This document shows, piece after piece, positions 1 through 6,521 of a DNA stretch of 59,503 nt. The notes below the pieces were generated by a model. It had not been told where the DNA came from. It saw only the letters and a program-made list of their open reading frames with translations, and made no database searches. The DNA is from Eubacterium sp. (GTDB taxonomy: Bacteria > Bacillota > Clostridia > Peptostreptococcales > Anaerovoracaceae). How positions within the stretch are numbered: the first letter of the stretch is position 1; each line of letters starts with the position of its first letter. The DNA is taken from NCBI GenBank assembly GCA_021769965.1, contig JAETRU010000016.1, forward strand, positions 1 to 59,503, written 5' to 3'. Position numbers and translations under genes: made by a program.

Positions 1-10
1 TAGTTTCCAT
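1..10 (-). CDS. Start of a gene running off the left edge
   Basis: An ATG at 10-8 on the minus strand is preceded by AGGAGA at a 7-base spacing. Only three codons lie in the window, so no function can be given. It lies in the host flank, left of the attachment site. Confidence 0.3.
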
Positions 11-99
11 AGAGATTTCTCCTTTTGTTGATGTTTTTGCAAATTCTATTTTAACACATTGGAGCTAATCTCTATTTTTTTCTTCTAAAAACCCCACAA

Positions 100-294
100 C
101 TATTTTACACTATCAGGGAAAAAGTAATCTTTCAATTTTTCAATGCAGCAGTTCAGTTCTTTTTCTATGTTCGTTTTTGGGTCTTCTTTTATCAATTCCA
201 AAAAATCTATCACTTTCTTGCAGAAACTGGCGGCACGCTGTTCATTTCCGCGTCTTCGCCATTGAATCGCTCGGTTCCTTCCAAATCCGATCAT
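100..294 (-). CDS. Small hypothetical protein, 64 aa
   Basis: This is a short basic protein with a GGAAG ribosome binding site 9 bases before the ATG. The N-terminal third is Arg-rich (WRRRGNEQR) and the rest looks helical and charged. I do not recognise the family. It lies just outside the left attachment site, so it belongs to the host flank or to the remnant of an older element at the same tRNA gene. Confidence 0.4.
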   Translation of the reverse strand: MIGFGRNRAIQWRRRGNEQRAASFCKKVIDFLELIKEDPKTNIEKELNCCIEKLKDYFFPDSVK

Positions 295-409
295 TAATTC
301 AAACTTCCTGCACCCAGATAGGATTTGAACTTTGAAAATTCAATAATTTAGCCAAATAAAGAAGAGTTGAGTCTCCGAAATCTGGTGTAATATAAGTGAT
401 CAAATGAAA

Positions 410-448
410 AAACTGCAAAATCTTCATTCTCTGAAAATTTTGCAGTTT
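410..448 (-). terminator. Original tRNA-Val terminator, displaced by the prophage
   Basis: A 12-bp stem (AAACTGCAAAAT with ATTTTGCAGTTT) and a 15-base loop are followed on the minus strand by a T tract. It sits directly beyond the tRNA 3'-end fragment at the left attachment site. It therefore looks like the terminator that served the tRNA before integration. A sequence-related copy at 44,803-44,841 serves the tRNA now. Confidence 0.6.
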
Positions 449-493
449 CAATGTGTTGGTGATTTGTGGCAGGCTCGAACTGCCGACCTCCTG
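446..493. repeat. attL core, 48-bp direct repeat with attR
   Basis: These 48 bases are identical to 44,839-44,886 and include the last 44 bases of the tRNA-Val gene (T arm, acceptor strand and CCA) plus flanking bases. The tRNA 5' part is absent here, so this is the truncated copy left at the far end of the integrated element. It marks the left boundary of the prophage. Confidence 0.93.
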
Positions 494-610
494 AATAAAA
501 TTGCTCAATTCTGCTCAATTCTCACCGAAATAGGATTGTTGAAAATTCAACGGTTTTATCCCTTTCTCAACTTACCCTATTTTCTCCCAAACTTACCTCA
601 ACTATAACTA

Positions 611-630
611 AGTGGTTAAAAAGTGGCTAA
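611..630 (+). promoter_or_regulatory. Candidate integrase arm-type sites, left
   Basis: Two direct repeats of AGTGGYTAA lie 11 bases apart (start to start). The same pair occurs at 44,768-44,787 beside the other attachment core. Paired short direct repeats inside both ends of a prophage are what tyrosine recombinases of the lambda/Tn916 type bind as arm sites. The rest of 494-711 holds no gene I can support. Confidence 0.6.
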
Positions 631-668
631 TTTTTGAAATGCTGAAAAGGCTCAAAAACAGCGAAATA

Positions 669-686
669 CCGGGGATTTCTCCCCGG
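669..686 (-). terminator. Candidate terminator after the lysis genes
   Basis: The stem CCGGGGA/TCCCCGG lies just beyond the last late gene. The T tract on the minus strand is interrupted (TATTTCGCTGTTTTT), so it is a weaker candidate than the others in the window. Confidence 0.45.
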
Positions 687-711
687 CTTAATCACTATAT
701 CTGCTTATATC

Positions 712-1038
712 TTACGACTCCCCTGGCGGTGCGTAAGGCAACTCATCAACCTGACGCATCATAGCGTCCATATCTCCGTTCCAGCCGTGTGCCTTGTAAT
801 TGTCGTACATCTTGTACAAAAACCGACGTTCTGACTCAGCTGCCCATGCTTTGTCCAGCAGTGCAACGATCTCCTGTTTGAGGTTGCAGTAGGACTGCAA
901 AGATAGAGTCTGCATGACGAGATCATCCTTTTCCTGTCGCTTATCTCGCCTTGAGAGAGAGTACTGAATCAGATAACTGATGATGCCGTTACCACCGAGG
1001 AACACTGTCAGAATACCGACAAGCTCAGATGTTGACAT
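712..1038 (-). CDS. Phage membrane protein, lysis module
   Basis: This 108-residue protein has one N-terminal membrane segment (about residues 6-27), followed by a basic, Arg-rich stretch and a charged helical region. It overlaps the end of the LLH holin gene by 14 bases and is the last gene of the late operon. The position and topology suggest an accessory holin, antiholin or spanin-like role, but the sequence alone does not decide which. Confidence 0.6.
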   Translation of the reverse strand: MSTSELVGILTVFLGGNGIISYLIQYSLSRRDKRQEKDDLVMQTLSLQSYCNLKQEIVALLDKAWAAESERRFLYKMYDNYKAHGWNGDMDAMMRQVDELPYAPPGES

Positions 1039-1363
1039 TGCCTCCGACCTCCTTCTTCACGGATTCATAGATTGCTTCAATAATTTTGTCTAAGTCCGCA
1101 GCGGATACTTCAATTCCAAGTTCGGTCAGTTTGTCCGATACATACACCATAACTTCGGCCTTCTTCTTGGTTCCAGGCTCACTGCTGAGCCACTGCTTGG
1201 CCCAGCGAACGCCGATCTCTGTCCAATACTGTATGATCGCCTGCTGATCCGCAGTCAGCTCATTCTTCTTCTGGGTCCAGATGGTCCGGATCAGCGGAAC
1301 CAGGACGCCGGTAATCAGGATCGTGCAGATCCCGATGATGACTTCTGTCCAGTCGATATTCAT
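1025..1363 (-). CDS. LLH-family phage holin
   Basis: The 112 residues show one N-terminal membrane helix (about residues 7-27) followed by a soluble helical region with a WAKQWL motif and a charged C-terminus. This is the architecture of the phage holin superfamily 6 (LLH, Pfam Phage_holin_6_1). Such holins form the membrane lesion that lets the endolysin reach peptidoglycan. It overlaps the upstream gene by ATGA and sits two genes after the amidase, so lysis genes are co-translated. Confidence 0.8.
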   Translation of the reverse strand: MNIDWTEVIIGICTILITGVLVPLIRTIWTQKKNELTADQQAIIQYWTEIGVRWAKQWLSSEPGTKKKAEVMVYVSDKLTELGIEVSAADLDKIIEAIYESVKKEVGGNVNI

Positions 1364-1590
1364 TCCTCATCACCCTCCTCTGTCTCATTCGGTGTCTTGT
1401 ATTTGCGATCGCCATGTGTCAGGCCGGCCAATAACGCAAGCTCCGCAGTCCATGCAGCAAACCAGCCGACGATCAGCTCACTGGACACTTCATGGTCTCC
1501 GTGATTGAGCCACAAAACCGCAAGTGTGAACCAGATGATGTTGATGATCGCCACGACCAGATACCAATCTCTTTTCTTCAACTTCTTCAT
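1360..1590 (-). CDS. Small phage membrane protein
   Basis: This protein of 76 residues has two predicted membrane segments (roughly residues 10-28 and 40-58) and an acidic C-terminus. I chose the ATG at 1,590 because AGAGGTGG stands at a good distance before it. A GTG three codons earlier is possible. It lies between amidase and holin and may be a second holin component. Confidence 0.6.
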   Translation of the reverse strand: MKKLKKRDWYLVVAIINIIWFTLAVLWLNHGDHEVSSELIVGWFAAWTAELALLAGLTHGDRKYKTPNETEEGDEE

Positions 1591-1601
1591 GGCAACCACC
1601 T

Positions 1602-2201
1602 CTATTTATACTTCTGGTAGTACCGGATCATCGCCTTGCCGACAGCTTCCGCGATCTGCTTCAGCTCCTTGTCCGTGTCAAAGTCCTTTCGATCGGTCTT
1701 CCCGTCCACATAACCCGCCTCGAAGAGCAGCGTAGGACCCGGTGCCTTAAGGAACTGCAGCGTGCTGTCCTTGTGAATAGCCGTGTTGATTTTCCCGTCA
1801 TAGGCGTGCAACGGCCGACCGATCTTCTGCTGTTCCTCTAGGATCAGTTTTGCCAGCTCCAGAGAGTATTTATTGTTCTTCGGGATCCAGCACTCACACC
1901 CTTTACCGCCGCCGGCATTAAAATGCCAGTCGATAGCCACAGTTCTGTATTTGACCCGGCGTCTGATGATGTCCTGAACGTGATCCCAAAGATGCATGCC
2001 GTTACCCTTATATTCCGGATAAGCCACCTTGTAAGTCATGGATCCACGGTGATTCAACAGGTAGTCCCTCAGATACTTGCAGCACTTGTACGCCAGATCG
2101 GCCTCCACAAACTTGCCGGATACTGCGCCGGGATCCGTCTTTCCGCCGCCAACATCCTGCCGGTGTCCGTGGGATATATAAAATAAAATTGGTTTAGCCA
2201 T
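1602..2201 (-). CDS. N-acetylmuramoyl-L-alanine amidase (endolysin)
   Basis: At 199 residues this is a single Amidase_3 domain with no cell-wall-binding repeat. The zinc and catalytic residues are visible: the N-terminal SHGH motif, Glu33 in FVEADL, the His of IDWHFNAG and the Glu of LLFEAGY. The enzyme cuts the amide bond between MurNAc and the stem peptide. It is followed at once by the holin genes, so it is the lytic endolysin of the phage. AGGGGAAG stands before the ATG. Confidence 0.9.
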   Translation of the reverse strand: MAKPILFYISHGHRQDVGGGKTDPGAVSGKFVEADLAYKCCKYLRDYLLNHRGSMTYKVAYPEYKGNGMHLWDHVQDIIRRRVKYRTVAIDWHFNAGGGKGCECWIPKNNKYSLELAKLILEEQQKIGRPLHAYDGKINTAIHKDSTLQFLKAPGPTLLFEAGYVDGKTDRKDFDTDKELKQIAEAVGKAMIRYYQKYK

Positions 2202-2231
2202 TGTCTTCCCCTCCTTTTATTCAGCCACAAC

Positions 2232-2255
2232 AAAAAAGTCTTCACTGAGAAAGAC
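2232..2255 (-). terminator. Terminator at the end of the radical SAM cassette
   Basis: The stem GTCTT/AAGAC with an 8-base loop is followed on the minus strand by TTTTTT. The hairpin overlaps the last codons of the radical SAM gene and lies before the amidase. It would limit transcription passing from the cassette into the lysis genes. Confidence 0.55.
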
Positions 2256-3567
2256 CTTTCAGCATTTCATATTCTTCTTTCCCGATGATTGGCACCGCCC
2301 ATTCTTCTGGACAGTGCATGATGAAGCGTTTACTGATATCCTTTGTCCTATAATGCCTGTTCCAGAAATATACATTGACAAGAGATACAGCCTTATGCAT
2401 ATCACAGATATAAGTCGCCCGTTTGTCCGGAGTTCCAAACACCTGATAATTGTATGCCGTACACCACGCGCATCCTTCGGCAATTGGACAATCGAAACAT
2501 TCATCTGTAGATTGCGACCGACGATCAATGCACTGCAAACATGTTATTCGTTCTTTGTAACAGCTGCACTGAGCTAAACCGTCATCTACATTTCCTATAA
2601 TATATGGCTCCTGATCATCACCCAGGGAGCTTTCCATATACCGCAAACACGGGTATAGGATTCCGTCAGGATCGCAAGCAAGCATCATCCCGTTACCACC
2701 ACACCAATTCTGGTTATCGTCGTGAGACATAGGCTTGTAAAACTCCTCGCGAAAGAACGCATAATACAGTTGATCTTCCAGTCCGCTGTCCAGCAAATAG
2801 TCAGCAAATTGTTTTAGCTGTCGATATAATTCCTGCGCGTGCTCCAGTTTCCATCCTTTCTCATAAACACAGTTGATGTTAATCTCACTGTATCCCAGCT
2901 CCACCATGTGGCGGCTTGCTTCATAGACATGATCAACATTGCCTGGAGCTACCGTAATCTTGCTGCCCATGTAATAACCTTTTGACATCCAGTCCTGCAC
3001 TCCACTGACAGCGATGTCATAACTAGGACTCCCATCAGGGAACAGCCTGCAGCTGTCATGCAATTCTTTGTTTCCGTCTAGGGTAATAGAAAAAGACATA
3101 TGGTGCCGATGCTTCTCCAAGATTCGCTGGACAGTCGGTTCATGATACAGCACACCGTTCGAGCAAATGCTGGTCATGAATTTCTCCGCCCATGGATGGT
3201 TCAACCTTAATGCCTCAGATCGGAAGTAATCAATAATCTGATCAATCAGCTCAATCTCCAAGAGTGGTTCGCCGCCAATGAAATCCAAAATGATACCCGG
3301 AGTTTCGTCAATAGAGACGTATGTATTCATACCTTTATCCCCGCTCAGCAACAGATCTATCAGCTTTTTTGCTGTTTCAAAGGACATCCTCCGTTTACCC
3401 TTATGGATCTGATAGCAATACGTGCACGCCAGATTGCAATTGTCCGTTACCTGGAAAGTAACGGACTTTGCAAGCGTGTTTACATGTGACTTATCATTTG
3501 TTTTTACATGATATTCTGGATAAAGGCGTGCCAACCAATCGCAGTATTCCTCCATTTTTGGCAGCAT
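2242..3567 (-). CDS. Radical SAM/SPASM peptide maturase, CXXX-repeat type
   Basis: The 441 residues begin with a radical SAM core whose [4Fe-4S] cysteines are Cys44, Cys48 and Cys51 (CNLACTYC), followed by the GGEPLL motif. The C-terminal third has many cysteines (CGGNG, CLRYM, CYKERITCLQC, CFDCPIAEGCAWC, CDMH) typical of SPASM auxiliary clusters. The CPIAEGCAWC region matches what I recall of maturases for CXXX-repeat peptides (TIGR04115). Such enzymes join Cys sulfur to carbon atoms of neighbouring residues. Two very Cys-rich proteins are encoded upstream and are the obvious substrates. The ATG at 3,567 overlaps the upstream stop (TAATG) with GGGGGA before it; an upstream in-frame start is less likely. 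Confidence 0.85.
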   Translation of the reverse strand: MLPKMEEYCDWLARLYPEYHVKTNDKSHVNTLAKSVTFQVTDNCNLACTYCYQIHKGKRRMSFETAKKLIDLLLSGDKGMNTYVSIDETPGIILDFIGGEPLLEIELIDQIIDYFRSEALRLNHPWAEKFMTSICSNGVLYHEPTVQRILEKHRHHMSFSITLDGNKELHDSCRLFPDGSPSYDIAVSGVQDWMSKGYYMGSKITVAPGNVDHVYEASRHMVELGYSEININCVYEKGWKLEHAQELYRQLKQFADYLLDSGLEDQLYYAFFREEFYKPMSHDDNQNWCGGNGMMLACDPDGILYPCLRYMESSLGDDQEPYIIGNVDDGLAQCSCYKERITCLQCIDRRSQSTDECFDCPIAEGCAWCTAYNYQVFGTPDKRATYICDMHKAVSLVNVYFWNRHYRTKDISKRFIMHCPEEWAVPIIGKEEYEMLKGLSQ

Positions 3568-3917
3568 TAGTATTCCCCCAGTCCCGGCACGCACGATACA
3601 TCGATATCACAATCACAGATCTGGGTCAGAAAGACACGTTTTAGCCTGAAGTCAATCTCCCAGCTTACCTGATGTCCATCGAAGATCTTCGGAACAAACT
3701 TTTCTGTGAATTCCTGTTTAGCATTCTCGTAGGCGACTTTTGCAGCCAACTGCTTATCCTGATAGCACTTAAAAAGCGGTGAATCCATCAGCCCCTCATT
3801 GTCCTTATAATTTGCAAGTATGAAAGCTACATTATCCATGCAGATCTCATATTCGTAATGCAGTCTCTCCATATAGCTGATTACGTTTTCATTGACATTT
3901 AAAACATATCTTTTCAT
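3567..3917 (-). CDS. Possible partner of the radical SAM maturase
   Basis: This is a soluble protein of 116 residues with a helical first half (ISYMERLHYEYEICMDNVAFIL) and a beta-rich second half ending in a CDCDIDVSC segment. It overlaps the maturase start by one base, so the two are translationally coupled. CXXX-repeat systems encode a small modification-system protein next to the maturase, and by position this could be that partner or a peptide-recognition element. The family assignment is inference. Confidence 0.5.
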   Translation of the reverse strand: MKRYVLNVNENVISYMERLHYEYEICMDNVAFILANYKDNEGLMDSPLFKCYQDKQLAAKVAYENAKQEFTEKFVPKIFDGHQVSWEIDFRLKRVFLTQICDCDIDVSCVPGLGEY

Positions 3918-3935
3918 CGTCTTCCCCTTTCCTAA

Positions 3936-4268
3936 TTATTCATTTGCACCGGCCTGCGGTGATTTTTGTTCCAAAATGATGTCGATTTTTTCTTCAAAGT
4001 CATTGATCAGGTGGGACAAATCGACCAGCCCAACGAAATTGTACAGAGTTCCTTCCTCTGCCACCCCGTCAATCTCCCTGCAGATTCTGACTTCAGTCAC
4101 ATTATCATCGCGAAATTTCATCTTCAGGGCATTCTGATCTTTGACTGCCCGCATTTCATCTCCGTGGATGGACAGAACACAGCGATAGCCATACTGTCCA
4201 AAATTGCCCTTAGAAAATCTCACATTCGTTACTCTAATTTCTGTTCCGTCCTTTAAAATTACCTTCAT
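3936..4268 (-). CDS. Hypothetical protein of the Cys-rich cassette
   Basis: The 110-residue protein begins with short beta strands (MKVILKDGTEIRVTNVRF) and ends with a helix. It has a single cysteine. I do not recognise the family. It lies between the Cys-rich gene (6 bases upstream) and the putative maturase partner (18 bases downstream), so it is probably expressed with them. Confidence 0.5.
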   Translation of the reverse strand: MKVILKDGTEIRVTNVRFSKGNFGQYGYRCVLSIHGDEMRAVKDQNALKMKFRDDNVTEVRICREIDGVAEEGTLYNFVGLVDLSHLINDFEEKIDIILEQKSPQAGANE

Positions 4269-4274
4269 GATTAA

Positions 4275-4838
4275 TTAACCCTCCTTGATTACTGTTACTG
4301 TAGATTGTCCGCTACATGATTGATAACAAGTTGTCGTACACTGTCCCAGACAACTTTCCTTGCATGCACCGGCACAACCAGTATTGCATCCTCCGCCGCA
4401 GCCAGTACTGCACCCAGAACAACCACTGCAGGCCTGACATCCTGTGCAGGTACCAGAACAGCCGCTGCAACTGGATGAGCAGGCACTACCACATCCTCTG
4501 CATCCTGTGCAAACTTGACCGCAAGTGCTGGTACATGTTCCGGTGCATGTGTCTTTACACGATTCGAGACATCCCGTTTCGCATCCAGCGTTGCAGTCAT
4601 TTGAACATTTAAGTGTACATTGACTGCCGCATTGACCACCGCATCCCTGACAGCCGCCTGAACAACTGGTGCAACTGCTGGAACAGATCGCACAATGGCC
4701 ACAGCCGTTGCACACACCTGAACAACCGCCCGAGCAGCCAGTGCAACCTGAGCATCCACCCGAACAGCTGGTGCAACTGCTGGAACAAACCTGACATCCA
4801 CCGCATGATTTTTGACATGCCGTCGTACATGTTGCCAT
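4275..4838 (-). CDS. Cys-repeat protein, putative maturase substrate
   Basis: This 187-residue protein contains 48 cysteines. From Cys4 to Cys175 every interval between cysteines is 3 or 4 residues, and a central block (about 70-110) is strictly CXXX. The spacers are almost only Gly, Ser, Thr, Ala, Gln and Asn, with a Cys-free tail ending STVTVIKEG. CSSSCTSCSGGC occurs twice, so the array grew by duplication. AGAAAGGAGG precedes the ATG at 4,838; a longer reading upstream is not supported. With a CXXX-type radical SAM enzyme three genes on, it is best read as the main substrate, a ribosomally made precursor or structural protein. Its final role is unknown. Confidence 0.8.
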   Translation of the reverse strand: MATCTTACQKSCGGCQVCSSSCTSCSGGCSGCTGCSGGCSGVCNGCGHCAICSSSCTSCSGGCQGCGGQCGSQCTLKCSNDCNAGCETGCLESCKDTCTGTCTSTCGQVCTGCRGCGSACSSSCSGCSGTCTGCQACSGCSGCSTGCGGGCNTGCAGACKESCLGQCTTTCYQSCSGQSTVTVIKEG

Positions 4839-4852
4839 AATACGCCTCCTTT

Positions 4853-5323
4853 CTAAGCCCTGGTGCTGTCCGAGCATCCACTTCCGCAGGTTGCTGAACA
4901 GCCCTGGCATCCGGTATTACATTGACCACTGCAGCCATTACAACCGCCAATGCAGCTCCCATAGCACAAGCCACTACAAGCACCTCTGCATGAACTTGAA
5001 CCACCCTCTATGGATTCTGCCGCCAGAGCACTCAAGTAAGTATCCAGGCTTACCCCGCTGGAAAGCAATTTACCCTTTTCTACAAACGGTACATCGTCGA
5101 TATCTTTTATTTCATACAATACGTTGATGACCTTTTCACCCTGCTCTGCCAAAATGATTTCTTCTTTGGCAGGTACATTTTCAAAATCATACGTATCTGC
5201 TCCAAACTGGCGCAGAGAGCCAAAATCGACCGGAGTAGAAGCCTGGTCAAGTCCTGCAAGGCACCTACGGTTCATTTCATCTTTAACCCGAGCTTTCAAA
5301 GCTCTCATTTCTTCCGCGGTCAC
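4853..5323 (-). CDS. Phage protein with an 11-Cys repeat tail
   Basis: The 156 residues divide into an ordinary charged N-terminal domain (1-105) and a Gly/Ser-rich tail with cysteines at 112, 116, 120, 124, 128, 131, 135, 139, 142, 146 and 150. The spacing rule is the same as in the adjacent 48-Cys protein. The N-terminal domain could anchor the modified tail to the virion or act as the leader recognised by the maturase. The start is GTG at 5,323 with GGGGGTGA before it, four bases after the stop of the upstream fibre gene. That links the cassette to the tail-fibre operon. Confidence 0.7.
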   Translation of the reverse strand: MTAEEMRALKARVKDEMNRRCLAGLDQASTPVDFGSLRQFGADTYDFENVPAKEEIILAEQGEKVINVLYEIKDIDDVPFVEKGKLLSSGVSLDTYLSALAAESIEGGSSSCRGACSGLCYGSCIGGCNGCSGQCNTGCQGCSATCGSGCSDSTRA

Positions 5324-5327
5324 GTCA

Positions 5328-5489
5328 TCACCCCCATACCGACGCTACAGGTACCCAAGCTGTACCGTTATAGTACTTAGCGATTCCGCCGTTTCCTGTA
5401 TCGATCCACAGAACCTTTGTATTGGTTGGAGCTGTCGTACCCACTACGACACCGCCGCCCCCGCCGGTTGAATTTGTTTTACCGATCAA
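5328..5489 (-). CDS. Short tail-fibre C-terminal-type protein
   Basis: I place the start at TTG 5,489, which overlaps the upstream stop (TTGA) and has GGCGGTGGG before it. This gives 53 residues: a Gly-rich linker (TGGGGG) and a module with WIDT and AKYYNGTAWVPV motifs. That module is seen in many phage tail-fibre and tail-tip proteins. It is a small piece of the fibre system and may be assembled onto one of the neighbouring fibres. Confidence 0.6.
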   Translation of the reverse strand: MIGKTNSTGGGGGVVVGTTAPTNTKVLWIDTGNGGIAKYYNGTAWVPVASVWG

Positions 5490-5914
5490 GATCCCACCGC
5501 CTTTCTGCACTCGATCTGCACCGTGATCGCCGCTGCCGGCTTTGATGCAGCCCAAAGGAACACTGCGTCTGCTGCAGTCTGGCATACCGGCGCATAGGTT
5601 CCACTGGTCGCTTCTGCCAGATCAAAGGTCACGTCTGCGCTATGCCTCGCCGTCACACCGCTGCAGGAAACCACTGCTTTGTAGGGATAGCTGGCGTAAG
5701 TGCTGTCTGATATCCATGCGGTTTCTGGTACAGACACATTCTCAAACAGCAGCACGCCGCAGTTTCCCTTACCGTCGATAGCTACATCAATATCCCCAAA
5801 GATATCCTGCAGAGAGGCAGCTAATGTGGACAGCTGCCTGTCCACATAGCCCTTGATCAGCGTCAGTAAATTTGAGAGATTCGCAGGCTGAAGCGCTCTG
5901 TCTAACCTAATCAT
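5486..5914 (-). CDS. Putative tail fibre/receptor-binding protein
   Basis: The 142 residues start with a helical segment and continue with a domain of about 85 residues. This domain is clearly related to residues around 215-305 of the long fibre protein at 6,522-7,598: both share a YPYK/FPFK strand, a SGTY/SGIF motif, an AASKPA/AAEKPA motif and a terminal IECR. A shared module in two fibre genes suggests duplication of a receptor-facing or trimerisation domain. Confidence 0.6.
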   Translation of the reverse strand: MIRLDRALQPANLSNLLTLIKGYVDRQLSTLAASLQDIFGDIDVAIDGKGNCGVLLFENVSVPETAWISDSTYASYPYKAVVSCSGVTARHSADVTFDLAEATSGTYAPVCQTAADAVFLWAASKPAAAITVQIECRKAVGS

Positions 5915-5931
5915 CTTACATCACCTCTCGT

Positions 5932-6477
5932 TTATGCTCCTGCACCAAAGACAGCATTGCATGCCGCTGTTACTTCCGCGTCAGTTGCCACATTAATAGC
6001 GACATCATCCTCGGTTAAGAATCCGGCAGTCGCCGCCGCGATCTGCTGAGAAACCGTGGATTCTCCCACTTTAGTTTTCAGCGACTCGATGGACGCGGTA
6101 TTGGTTGCGATGTTGCCCGCCATTGTTGCAGCTTCTGGCCCGTGTGCAGCTACATAGTCAATCAGTTCTTTATAGCTGTTGACTACACCATCATCTGTTA
6201 CGTCGGTTGCAAACTGATTGATCGCATCGTTGACTTTCTTAGTAACAGAGCCATCGCCACTGCCATTGAGAGTAGAGATTGCAGATGTATTCGTATTGAT
6301 CAGCCCTCTAACCTCGGTATCATCGTAGGTTCCCTCTTCAAGAGCTGTTACCTTGCCTTCTAGCGTGGTCACCTTAGTATTAACAGTACTCACCTGCGTA
6401 TCGGTGTAGTTCTTCGCTGCAGTCAGTCCAGTCTGGAACTGCTGCAAAGTAAGTAATTTTTCTGTAGAAATTGCCAT
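5932..6477 (-). CDS. Tail fibre protein, coiled-coil type
   Basis: This protein of 181 residues has an N-terminal helix, a Thr/Val-rich coiled coil (VNTKVTTLEGKVTALE) and repeated NTxAI segments, as expected of a trimeric phage fibre. It ends in ATDAEVTAACNAVFG, a motif found twice at the end of the next fibre gene. It sits between other fibre genes in the late operon. Confidence 0.65.
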   Translation of the reverse strand: MAISTEKLLTLQQFQTGLTAAKNYTDTQVSTVNTKVTTLEGKVTALEEGTYDDTEVRGLINTNTSAISTLNGSGDGSVTKKVNDAINQFATDVTDDGVVNSYKELIDYVAAHGPEAATMAGNIATNTASIESLKTKVGESTVSQQIAAATAGFLTEDDVAINVATDAEVTAACNAVFGAGA

Positions 6478-6521
6478 AGTTTTACCTCTGTAAATAAAAT
6501 TTAAATATATCTCAAACAGCT

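Noticed and set aside
404-607. Plus-strand open frame across the left attachment site
   Set aside because: It reads through the tRNA 3'-end repeat and has no ribosome binding site or family match.
4295-4801. Long open frame in another phase over the Cys-repeat gene, Ala/Val-rich
   Set aside because: It is a by-product of the repetitive TGC/GGN codons. The Cys frame has the ribosome binding site and the context.
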